Source: Lysobacteraceae bacterium (GTDB taxonomy: Bacteria; Pseudomonadota; Gammaproteobacteria; Xanthomonadales; Xanthomonadaceae). From it: a stretch of 19,685 nucleotides of DNA. Made by a program: the position numbers and the translations under genes. Under the pieces are notes generated by a model. That model saw nothing but the letters and a program-made list of their open reading frames with translations. It was not told the origin of the DNA and did not search any database. Positions 14,242 to 19,685 of the stretch are shown here, piece after piece (position 1 is the first letter of the stretch; the number at the start of each line of letters is the position of its first letter). Location: contig DMID01000256.1 of assembly GCA_003449195.1 (NCBI GenBank), positions 1 to 19,685 on the forward strand, given 5' to 3'.

Positions 14242-14255
14242 GATTCAGATCTCCC

Positions 14256-14525
14256 TTATTCGGCCGCGCGGGTGACGATTTCCACCACGCGCCAGTTCTT
14301 GGTCTTGGACAGCGGCGCGATCTCCGTCACGCGCACGACATCGCCTTCCTTGCAGGCGTTGTCGGCGTCGTGGGCGTGCAGCTTGGTCGAGCGCTTGATG
14401 TACTTGCCGTACAGCGCGTGCTTGACCTGACGCTCCACCAGCACGGTGACCGTCTTGTCCATCTTGTTGCTGACGACACGGCCTTCGACCGTGCGCAGCG
14501 CCTGGGTTTCAGTGTTCTCGCTCAT
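14256..14525 (-). CDS. rpsQ: 30S ribosomal protein S17
   Basis: 89 residues (E. coli 84), an OB-fold protein that binds 16S rRNA early in assembly. A short acidic N-terminal extension (MSENTETQA) precedes LRTVEGRVVSNKMDKTVTVLVERQVKHALYGKYIKRSTKLHAHD and GDVVRVTEIAPLSKTKNWRVVEIV. Last gene of the S10 part; 12 nt after rpmC. Confidence 0.99.
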   Translation of the reverse strand: MSENTETQALRTVEGRVVSNKMDKTVTVLVERQVKHALYGKYIKRSTKLHAHDADNACKEGDVVRVTEIAPLSKTKNWRVVEIVTRAAE

Positions 14526-14537
14526 TTCCGGCGATCC

Positions 14538-14726
14538 TTACTTGGTGCTGCCGAGCAGGGTCTTGACGCGAGCGATCTCGCGGCGCACCCGGCGGGTTTC
14601 ATGGGTCTTCGGCAGCTGACCGGTCACCTGCTGCATGCGCAGGGAAAACTGTTCCTTGCGCAGCTCGCCCAGGTGGGCCTTCAGGTCGTCGGCCGACTTC
14701 TCGCGGAGTTCCTTGATCGTAGCCAT
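14538..14726 (-). CDS. rpmC: 50S ribosomal protein L29
   Basis: 62 residues (E. coli 63), a helical hairpin protein beside the exit tunnel that helps bind SRP and trigger factor with L23. MATIKELREKSADDLKAHLGELRKEQFSLRMQQVTGQLPKTHETRRVRREIARVKTLL in pieces. The start overlaps the rplP stop by one base (TGATG), so translation is coupled to rplP. Confidence 0.99.
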   Translation of the reverse strand: MATIKELREKSADDLKAHLGELRKEQFSLRMQQVTGQLPKTHETRRVRREIARVKTLLGSTK

Positions 14727-15139
14727 CAGCGCACCGTCCGGGTCACGAAAGTGGTGGTAACGGACAGCTTGGCTGCGGCCAGGCGGAACGCCTCGCGTGC
14801 AGTTTCTTCGCTGACGCCTTCGATTTCATAGATCATGCGGCCCGGCTGGATCTGGGCGACCCAGTATTCGACATTGCCCTTACCGGAACCCATACGCACT
14901 TCGATGGGCTTCTTGGTGATCGGCTTGTCGGGGAACACGCGGATCCACATCTTGCCGCCGCGCTTGACGTAGCGGCTGATCGAGCGGCGGGCCGCTTCGA
15001 TCTGGCGCGCGGTCAGCTGGCCGTGTGCCGTGGCCTTCAGTCCGTACTCGCCGAAACTGACGGCATTGCCGCTCCAGCTCAGGCCATCGTTGCGGCCCTT
15101 GTGCATCTTGCGGTACTTGGTTCGCTTGGGTTGCAACAT
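14726..15139 (-). CDS. rplP: 50S ribosomal protein L16
   Basis: 137 residues (E. coli 136), needed for the A site and central protuberance. MLQPKRTKYRKMHKGRNDGLSW, FGEYGLKATAHGQLTARQIEAARRSISRYVKRGGKMWIRVFPDKPITKKP, and GSGKGNVEYWVAQIQPGRMIYEIEGV are the family blocks. The Arg of MGSGKG's preceding VRMGSG is the type of Arg hydroxylated in E. coli L16. 5 nt after rpsC. Confidence 0.99.
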   Translation of the reverse strand: MLQPKRTKYRKMHKGRNDGLSWSGNAVSFGEYGLKATAHGQLTARQIEAARRSISRYVKRGGKMWIRVFPDKPITKKPIEVRMGSGKGNVEYWVAQIQPGRMIYEIEGVSEETAREAFRLAAAKLSVTTTFVTRTVR

Positions 15140-15144
15140 TGCCG

Positions 15145-15879
15145 TTACCTCGCTTCACGAGCCGGGCGCGACGGACGGTCGCCGCGGTCGCCACGATCAT
15201 TGCGATCGCCGCGCGGGCTGTCGTCCTGCTTCTCCTGGCCAACCTGGGAGAAATCGAAGACTTCGCCCTTGTAGATCCAGACCTTGATGCCGATGATGCC
15301 GTAGGTCGTCTTGGCTTCGGCGAAGCCGTAGTCGATGTCGGCACGCAGCGTGTGCAGCGGCACGCGGCCTTCGCGGTACCACTCCGAACGGGCGATTTCC
15401 GCGCCGTTCAAGCGGCCGGCCACGTTGACCTTGATGCCGAGGGCACCGAGGCGCATCGCATTGCCGACCGAGCGCTTCATCGCGCGGCGGAACATGATGC
15501 GGCGCTCCAGCTGCTGGGCGATCGACTCGGCCACCAGCTGCGCGTCCAGCTCGGGCTTGCGCACTTCGGTGACGTTGATGTGCGCCGGGACGCCCATCAG
15601 CTCCGAGACTTCCTTGCGCAGCTTCTCGATGTCCTCGCCGCGCTTGCCGATCACCACGCCCGGGCGGGCGGTGTGGATCGTCACGCGCGCCGTCTTGGCC
15701 GGACGCTCGATCAGGATCTTGCTGATGCCGGCCTGGGCCAGCTTCTTGCGCAGGACCTCACGCACCTTCAGGTCGGCCGCCAGATAACCGGCGTACTCGC
15801 CCTTGTTGGCGTACCACTTGGAATTCCAGTCCTTGGCGATGCCCAGACGGATTCCGGTCGGATGAACTTTGTGACCCAT
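15145..15879 (-). CDS. rpsC: 30S ribosomal protein S3
   Basis: 244 residues (E. coli 233); forms part of the mRNA entry tunnel with helicase activity. MGHKVHPTGIRLGIAKDWNSKWYA start; KH type II domain with VVIGKRGEDIEKLR (GKRG at 78-81); C-terminal domain with RRAMKRSVGNAMRLGALGIKVNVAGRLNGAEIARSEWYREGRVPLHTLRADIDYG in pieces, and the usual end GIIGIKVWIYKGEV. After that comes a 33-residue hydrophilic tail (212-244) of Asp/Arg repeats, DRNDRGDRGDRPSRPAREAR, likely disordered. 2 nt after rplV. Confidence 0.99.
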   Translation of the reverse strand: MGHKVHPTGIRLGIAKDWNSKWYANKGEYAGYLAADLKVREVLRKKLAQAGISKILIERPAKTARVTIHTARPGVVIGKRGEDIEKLRKEVSELMGVPAHINVTEVRKPELDAQLVAESIAQQLERRIMFRRAMKRSVGNAMRLGALGIKVNVAGRLNGAEIARSEWYREGRVPLHTLRADIDYGFAEAKTTYGIIGIKVWIYKGEVFDFSQVGQEKQDDSPRGDRNDRGDRGDRPSRPAREAR

Positions 15880-15881
15880 CG

Positions 15882-16217
15882 TTATTTGCCCTCGCCCACG
15901 ACCACGGTGATGTGGCTGGTGCGCTTGAGAATGCGCGTGCCGCGGCCCTTGGCGCGGGCCATGAAGCGCTTCAGGCTCGGACCCTCATCCACCATGATGG
16001 TCTTGACCTTCAGCTCGTCGATATCGGCGCCCTGGTTGTTCTCGGCATTGGCGATTGCCGACTCCACCACCTTCTTGATCAGGTGGGCAGCCTTCTTGTC
16101 CGAGAACTTCAGCAGGTTGACGGCGCGCTCGGCCGACAGGCCACGCACCTGGTCGGCGACCAGGCGAGCCTTCTGCGGGGAGATGCGCGCGGTGCGCAGG
16201 ATTGCCTTCGCTTCCAT
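15882..16217 (-). CDS. rplV: 50S ribosomal protein L22
   Basis: 111 residues (E. coli 110); its long beta-hairpin lines the peptide exit tunnel and can affect macrolide binding. MEAKAILRTARISPQKARLVADQVRG, KKAAHLIKKVVESAIANAENNQGADIDELKV and the hairpin FMARAKGRGTRILKRTSHITVVV are seen. Two ATGs are near; AGGAG is 6 nt before 16217 but directly abuts 16223, so 16217 is chosen. 10 nt after rpsS. Confidence 0.98.
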   Translation of the reverse strand: MEAKAILRTARISPQKARLVADQVRGLSAERAVNLLKFSDKKAAHLIKKVVESAIANAENNQGADIDELKVKTIMVDEGPSLKRFMARAKGRGTRILKRTSHITVVVGEGK

Positions 16218-16227
16218 CGTCATCTCC

Positions 16228-16497
16228 TTACTTGCCGGCCTTCTTGTCGCCACCGTGCCCCTTGAAGGTGCGGGTGACGGCAAACTCGCCGAGTTTGTGA
16301 CCGACCATGTTCTCGTTGACCAGCACCGGAACGTGGTTCTTGCCGTTATGGACGGCGATCGTGAAACCCACCATGTCCGGCAGGATCATCGAGCGGCGCG
16401 ACCAAGTCTTGATCGGCTTCTTGTGATTGCCCGCGGCCTCCACCTTCTTGACGAGGTGGTGATCGACGAACGGGCCCTTCTTGAGTGAACGTGCCAT
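16228..16497 (-). CDS. rpsS: 30S ribosomal protein S19
   Basis: 89 residues (E. coli 92); head protein that pairs with S13. MARSLKKGPFVDHHLVKKVE, then PIKTWSRRSMILPDMVGFTIAVHNGKNHVPVLVNENMVGHKLGEFAVTRTFKGH in pieces covers the complete fold, with a lysine-rich tail (GGDKKAGK). 6 nt after rplB. Confidence 0.99.
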   Translation of the reverse strand: MARSLKKGPFVDHHLVKKVEAAGNHKKPIKTWSRRSMILPDMVGFTIAVHNGKNHVPVLVNENMVGHKLGEFAVTRTFKGHGGDKKAGK

Positions 16498-16503
16498 GGT
16501 CGA

Positions 16504-17331
16504 TTAACCCCTGCGGTCGCGAACGATGAAGTGCTGCGTGCGCTTGTTCTTGCGCGTCTTGTAACCCTTGGTCGGCACGCCCCACGGGGTGACCGGGTGC
16601 GGGTTGCCCTGACCAGCCTTGGCCTCACCACCGCCGTGCGGGTGATCGACCGGGTTCATGGCTGCACCGCGAACGGTCGGGCGGACACCGCGCCAGCGCT
16701 TTGCACCGGCCTTGCCCAGCTTCTCGAGGCTATGCTCCTCGTTGCCGACTTCGCCGATGGTGGCGCGGCACTCGACCGGCACCTTGCGCATTTCGCCGGA
16801 GCGAAGACGCAGCGTGGCGTAGCCCTGCTCGCGCGCAACCAGCTGCACGGCCGCACCGGCGGCACGGGCGATCTGGGCACCCTTGCCCGGCTTGAGCTCG
16901 ATCGCGTGGATCGTGCTGCCGACCGGGATGTTGCTCAGCGGCAGGGTATTGCCAGCCTTGATCGGGGCATTGCGGCCTGCGATGACCTGGTCACCGGTCT
17001 TCAGACCCTTCGGGGCGATGATGTAGCGGCGCTCGCCATCGACATAGCACAGCAGGGCGATGTGGGCAGTGCGGTTCGGATCGTATTCGACCCGTTCCAC
17101 GCGTGCCGGAATGCCTTCCTTGTCGCGCTTGAAATCGATGATGCGGTAATGCTGCTTGTGACCGCCGCCGATGTGACGGGTGGTGATGCGACCGTTGTTG
17201 TTGCGGCCGCCGCTCTTGCTCTGCTTCTCGAGCAGCGCCGCGTGCGGCGCACCCTTATGCAGGTCGGGCGTGACCACGCGCACGGCCGAACGGCGGCCGG
17301 CGGAGGTGGGCTTGAATTTCATCAATGGCAT
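16504..17331 (-). CDS. rplB: 50S ribosomal protein L2
   Basis: 275 residues (E. coli 273); essential for subunit association and the peptidyl-transferase centre. MPLMKFKPTSAGRRSAVRVV start, GGRNNNGRITTRHIGGGHKQHYRIIDFKR, OB and SH3-like domains, then MNPVDHPHGGGEAKAGQGN with His230, the equivalent of E. coli His229. The end KTRKNKRTQHFIVRDRRG is invariant in type. ATG 17331 aligns with family starts; the ATG three codons later would be too short. 10 nt after rplW. Confidence 0.99.
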   Translation of the reverse strand: MPLMKFKPTSAGRRSAVRVVTPDLHKGAPHAALLEKQSKSGGRNNNGRITTRHIGGGHKQHYRIIDFKRDKEGIPARVERVEYDPNRTAHIALLCYVDGERRYIIAPKGLKTGDQVIAGRNAPIKAGNTLPLSNIPVGSTIHAIELKPGKGAQIARAAGAAVQLVAREQGYATLRLRSGEMRKVPVECRATIGEVGNEEHSLEKLGKAGAKRWRGVRPTVRGAAMNPVDHPHGGGEAKAGQGNPHPVTPWGVPTKGYKTRKNKRTQHFIVRDRRG

Positions 17332-17341
17332 GGGATGTACC

Positions 17342-17641
17342 TCAGGCCTTGGCCGTTACGTCGATGGACTGGCCATCGGCCAGGCGCACATACGCCTTGC
17401 GCCAGTCGCCGCGACGGCCAGCGCGGTTACGGAAGGACTTGCTCTTGCCCTTCACGTTGACCACGTTGACGGCCTCGACCTTGACGTCGAACAACTGCTC
17501 GACCGCAGCCTTCACATCGGCCTTGGTCGCTTCGTTCGAAACTTCGAAGACGTACTGGTTGGAAACTTCCTGCAGGCGTGCGGTCTTTTCGGAGACACGC
17601 GGGGCGCGCAGAACGCTGAAGATTTTCTCGTTGGCGCTCAT
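17342..17641 (-). CDS. rplW: 50S ribosomal protein L23
   Basis: 99 residues (E. coli 100), the exit-tunnel docking site for trigger factor and SRP. MSANEKIFSVLRAPRVSEKTARLQEVSNQYVFEVSNEATKADVKAAVEQLFDVKVEAVNVVNVKGK in pieces and GRRGDWRKAYVRLADGQSID. ATG 17641 overlaps the rplD TGA (ATGA) and has GAGGAG 8 nt upstream; a GTG three codons earlier is less likely. The overlap implies coupling to rplD. Confidence 0.99.
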   Translation of the reverse strand: MSANEKIFSVLRAPRVSEKTARLQEVSNQYVFEVSNEATKADVKAAVEQLFDVKVEAVNVVNVKGKSKSFRNRAGRRGDWRKAYVRLADGQSIDVTAKA

Positions 17642-18243
17642 GCCAGCCACTCCTCGACCTTCTTGACCGCATCGGCGGTGATGACCACCGTGTCGGCACC
17701 GACCAGCGCAACCGGATCCAGCCCCTGCACGTCGCGCACTTCCACGTAGGGAAGGTTGCGGGCGGACAGGTACAGATGCTCGGAAGCTTCCTCGGTGACG
17801 ATCAGCGGACGCTTGCCGACTTCCAGCCCCTTGAGCTTTTCGATCAAGCCCTGGGTCTTGGTTTCAGCCACGTCGAACGCGTCGACGACCTTCAGGCGGC
17901 CTTGGCGATTGAGCTCCGAGAAGATCGCCGCGATGGCAGCGCGATACTGCTTGCGGTTGACCTTCTGCTCGAAGCTGCGCGGCTTGGCCGCGAACGCCAC
18001 ACCACCGCCGACGAAGATCGGAGCGGTCAGGGCGCCGTGACGGGCACCGCCACCCTTCTGCTTCTTCGACTTCTTGGTGGTGCCCGCAACTTCCGAGCGC
18101 GTCTTCTGCGCCTTGGTGCCGGCGCGACCGGCATTGCGATAGGCAACGACGACCTGGTGGACCAGATCCTCGCTGAACTCGCGGCCGAACACGGCTTCAG
18201 AGACCGAGACCTTGTTGTTGCTACCCGTGATAACGAGTTCCAT
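17638..18243 (-). CDS. rplD: 50S ribosomal protein L4
   Basis: 201 residues (E. coli also 201); lines the exit tunnel and, in E. coli, represses the S10 operon by binding its leader. MELVITGSNNKVSVSEAVFGREFSEDLVHQVVVAYRNAGRAGTKAQKTRSEV in pieces; the tunnel loop reads KKQKGGGARHGALTAPIFVGGG, where E. coli has [23 protein letters not shown]. C-terminal domain LYLSARNLPYVEVRDVQGLDPVALV and VVITADAVKKVEEWLA. AAGGAGAG supports ATG 18243 over the ATG two codons earlier. 12 nt after rplC. Confidence 0.99.
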   Translation of the reverse strand: MELVITGSNNKVSVSEAVFGREFSEDLVHQVVVAYRNAGRAGTKAQKTRSEVAGTTKKSKKQKGGGARHGALTAPIFVGGGVAFAAKPRSFEQKVNRKQYRAAIAAIFSELNRQGRLKVVDAFDVAETKTQGLIEKLKGLEVGKRPLIVTEEASEHLYLSARNLPYVEVRDVQGLDPVALVGADTVVITADAVKKVEEWLA

Positions 18244-18255
18244 CGTCATCTCTCC

Positions 18256-18906
18256 TTATGCCTTGCTCGCCGGACGGACGATCACGTCGCCACCCGCGGC
18301 ACCCGGAACGGCGCCACGCACGGCAATCAGCCCGCGCTCGACGTCGACCTTGACCACTTCCAGGTTGTGCGTGCTCTGCTGCACGGCGCCCATGTGGCCG
18401 GACATCTTCTTGCCGGGGAACACGCGGCCGGGCGTCTGGCGCTGACCGATCGAACCCGGGGCACGGTGCGACAGCGAGTTGCCGTGCGTCGCATCACCCA
18501 TGCGGAAGTTGTGGCGCTTGATGGTGCCCTGGAAGCCCTTGCCCTTGGTGACACCCTGGACGTCGACAATCTGGCCGACCTCGAAGATGTCCGCCTTGAC
18601 TTCGCCACCGATGGCGAAATCGCCGATCTTGGCGTCATCGACGCGGAACTCCCACAGACCGCGACCAGCCTCGACCTTCGCCTTGGCGAAGTGGCCAGCT
18701 TCCGGCTTGTTGACCAGCGAGGCGCGACGCGCACCCACCGTCACCTGCACGGCGCTGTAACCGTCGGATTCGACGGTCTTGATCTGGGCGATGCGGTTCG
18801 GCGTGGCCTCGATCAGGGTGACCGGGATCGAACGACCGTCATCGGTGAAAACACGGCTCATGCCGGCCTTGCGGCCCACGAAGCCCAACGAATACTTCTT
18901 CGTCAT
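18256..18906 (-). CDS. rplC: 50S ribosomal protein L3
   Basis: 216 residues (E. coli 209), an assembly initiator whose long finger reaches the peptidyl-transferase centre. MTKKYSLGFVGRKAGMSRVFTDDGRSIPVTLIEATPNRI in pieces; GVTKGKGFQGTIKRHNF; and the finger GDATHGNSLSHRAPGSIGQRQTPGRVFPGKKMSGHMG, with the GQxQTPG motif whose Gln is methylated by PrmB in E. coli. Ends VIVRPASKA. 11 nt after rpsJ, with GAGGG as ribosome-binding site overlapping the rpsJ stop region. Confidence 0.99.
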   Translation of the reverse strand: MTKKYSLGFVGRKAGMSRVFTDDGRSIPVTLIEATPNRIAQIKTVESDGYSAVQVTVGARRASLVNKPEAGHFAKAKVEAGRGLWEFRVDDAKIGDFAIGGEVKADIFEVGQIVDVQGVTKGKGFQGTIKRHNFRMGDATHGNSLSHRAPGSIGQRQTPGRVFPGKKMSGHMGAVQQSTHNLEVVKVDVERGLIAVRGAVPGAAGGDVIVRPASKA

Positions 18907-18917
18907 GGTCGCAGCCC

Positions 18918-19229
18918 TCAGGTCAACTTAATCTGCACGTCGACGCCAGCCGCGAGTTCGAGCTTCATCAGCGCGTCCACGGTCTTGTCGTTGGGGTCGA
19001 CGATGTCAAGCACGCGCTTGTGCGTGCGGGTCTCGTACTGGTCACGCGCATCCTTGTCGGCATGCGGGGACACCAGCACGGTGTAGCGTTCGATCTTGGT
19101 CGGCAGCGGGATCGGGCCGCGCACTTGCGCGCCTGTCCGCTTGGCCGTCTCAACGATCTCAGTGGCCGAACGGTCGATCAAGCGATGATCGAACGCCTTC
19201 AGCCGAATCCGGATCTTCTGGTCCGCCAT
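18918..19229 (-). CDS. rpsJ: 30S ribosomal protein S10 (also NusE)
   Basis: 103 residues, the same length as in E. coli. MADQKIRIRLKAFDHRLIDRSATEIVETAKRTGAQVRGPIPLPTKIERYTVLVSPHADKDARDQYETRTHKRVLDIVDPNDKTVDALMKLELAAGVDVQIKL in pieces covers the whole protein. It has two roles known from E. coli: 30S head protein, and NusE, which with NusB binds boxA RNA in transcription antitermination and contacts NusG. First gene of the cluster. A boxA-like element directly precedes its AAGGAA ribosome-binding site. Confidence 0.99.
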   Translation of the reverse strand: MADQKIRIRLKAFDHRLIDRSATEIVETAKRTGAQVRGPIPLPTKIERYTVLVSPHADKDARDQYETRTHKRVLDIVDPNDKTVDALMKLELAAGVDVQIKLT

Positions 19230-19242
19230 GACGGGGTTCCTT

Positions 19243-19254
19243 CGTTAAAGAGCG
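19243..19254 (-). promoter_or_regulatory. boxA-like element abutting the rpsJ Shine-Dalgarno
   Basis: On the minus strand this reads CGCTCTTTAACG. Its ten central bases GCTCTTTAAC are identical to E. coli rrn boxA (TGCTCTTTAACA). It ends 14 nt before the rpsJ ATG, and AAGGAA (19237-19242) starts straight after it. Confidence 0.6.
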
Positions 19255-19256
19255 AC

Positions 19257-19282
19257 GAGCAAGGCCTCTGGGATGCCTGCTC
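19257..19282 (-). other. Hairpin in the S10 leader upstream of boxA
   Basis: GAGCA and GGC arms pair with GCC and TGCTC with a one-base bulge and an 9-nt loop region, 3 nt upstream of the boxA-like element in the transcript. It could present or hide boxA; sequence alone does not show which. Confidence 0.45.
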
Positions 19283-19358
19283 CGAACGGGTTTCTTTGCA
19301 GCTTCGGCAATCGCGGACTGAACCACCTCGACCACCAGGACCGGCACGAATCCGACCC

Positions 19359-19392
19359 AAAAACTCGGGCAGACCAGTTACCCAGTCTGCCC
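19359..19392 (-). terminator. Terminator-like hairpin at the 5' end of the S10 leader
   Basis: Perfect 8-bp stem GGGCAGAC / GTCTGCCC (19385-19392 with 19367-19374), 10-nt loop, then GAG and TTTTT (19363-19359) on the transcribed strand. It starts only 2-4 nt after the predicted start point. It could be an attenuator, a 5' stabilising hairpin, or the terminator for transcripts arriving from tuf. Confidence 0.6.
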
Positions 19393-19401
19393 AGACGCGG
19401 A

Positions 19402-19430
19402 AGTATAAAAGAGCGCAAGAGTCCCGTCAA
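19402..19430 (-). promoter_or_regulatory. Strong sigma70-type promoter of the S10 cluster
   Basis: TTGACG (19425-19430), exactly 17 bp, then TATACT (19402-19407), each 5 of 6 to consensus. The discriminator after the -10 is GC-rich (TCCGCG), a trait of stringently controlled ribosomal promoters. Predicted start about 19394-19396, leaving a leader of about 165 nt before rpsJ, close in length to the E. coli S10 leader. Confidence 0.82.
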
Positions 19431-19521
19431 CACTTCCGGCTGACGTTTCTCTCGCGCCTTTCGATGGACCTTCCGGGTCCGGCGAACACGAAACTCGTCC
19501 TGAGTCTCTTTTCGCCTGGCA

Positions 19522-19549
19522 TGCGCCCGCCCACTTTGGAGCGGGCGCA
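19522..19549 (-). terminator. GC-rich hairpin after tuf
   Basis: Perfect 9-bp stem TGCGCCCGC / GCGGGCGCA, extendable by a wobble and a G-C pair, beginning 15 nt after the tuf stop. No U-run follows on the minus strand. Probably ends or stabilises the tuf (str operon) transcript. Confidence 0.5.
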
Positions 19550-19564
19550 GATTGTACTACGAAA

Positions 19565-19685
19565 TTACTTGATGATCTTGGCGACGACGCCGGCGCCGAC
19601 GGTGCGGCCACCTTCGCGGATCGCGAAACGCAGACCTTCGTCCATCGCCACCGGGTGGATCAGGGTGACGGTCATCTTGATGTTG
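19565..19685 (-). CDS. tuf: Elongation factor Tu, C-terminal 39 codons (rest outside window)
   Basis: The translation NIKMTVTLIHPVAMDEGLRF followed by AIREGGRTVGAGVVAKIIK and TAA is the end of domain III of EF-Tu, almost identical to the E. coli protein. EF-Tu carries aminoacyl-tRNA to the ribosome as a GTP complex; the GTPase domain lies beyond the window edge. Its place upstream of rpsJ on the same strand matches the str operon (rpsL-rpsG-fusA-tuf) seen in many proteobacteria, but those genes are not in view. Confidence 0.98.
   Translation of the reverse strand, partial: NIKMTVTLIHPVAMDEGLRFAIREGGRTVGAGVVAKIIK

Noticed and set aside
15139..16488. 449-codon plus-strand open frame
   Set aside because: Antisense to rpsC, rplV and rpsS, which are certain genes.
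19407..19418. Second boxA-like string GCGCTCTTTTAT
   Set aside because: It lies between -35 and -10 of the S10 promoter, so it is not in the RNA made from that promoter, and it matches boxA less well (extra T).
1..19685. tRNA, rRNA, CRISPR, insertion sequence or attachment site
   Set aside because: No cloverleaf, rRNA segment, regularly spaced repeats, transposase or terminal repeats with target duplications were seen.

Overview
The window is a GC-rich, compact proteobacterial chromosome segment. Its main content is the S10-spc-alpha ribosomal protein supercluster on the minus strand, about 5.0-19.4 kb. The 3' end of tuf (EF-Tu) lies upstream of it, and four unrelated housekeeping or transport genes lie downstream. 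Gene order, protein lengths and wording (RpoA ending in NWPPAGVAQHGMLG, L4 with QKGGGARHGALTAP, long-form non-zinc S14, no rpmJ after secY) point to Gammaproteobacteria of the Xanthomonadales/Lysobacterales, probably near Rhodanobacter, Dyella or Xanthomonas. The placement rests on remembered sequences, not on a search.

Layout, left to right. 1-246 (+) is the C-terminus of an amidase-signature enzyme. 310-1695 (-) is a class II DAHP synthase, the first step of the shikimate pathway. 1886-4033 (+) is a TonB-dependent outer-membrane receptor, divergent from the DAHP synthase. 4034-4410 holds no convincing gene. 4411-4914 (-) is the disulfide oxidoreductase DsbB. A GC hairpin at 4967-4993 ends the ribosomal cluster. 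Read in the transcribed direction, the cluster is: tuf (end), promoter and leader, rpsJ rplC rplD rplW rplB rpsS rplV rpsC rplP rpmC rpsQ (S10 part); rplN rplX rplE rpsN rpsH rplF rplR rpsE rpmD rplO secY (spc part); rpsM rpsK rpsD rpoA rplQ (alpha part). All genes are full length. S10 and spc are joined by only 14 nt, so they are probably one transcription unit driven from a strong sigma70-type promoter at 19402-19430.

Most junctions in the cluster are 2-20 nt or overlapping, but four are unusually long and rich in perfect inverted repeats: rpsN-rpsH (205 nt), rplR-rpsE (157 nt), secY-rpsM (291 nt) and rpoA-rplQ (254 nt). The secY-rpsM gap also carries a candidate internal promoter for the alpha genes. 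The S10 leader has two notable elements: a terminator-like hairpin plus U5 at the very start of the transcript, and a near-perfect rrn-type boxA (10 core bases identical to E. coli rrn boxA) touching the rpsJ Shine-Dalgarno. S10 is NusE, the protein that binds boxA with NusB, so this suggests an autoregulatory or antitermination circuit. No mobile element, CRISPR, tRNA or rRNA was seen. The unusual content is regulatory and RNA-structural rather than a new protein system.
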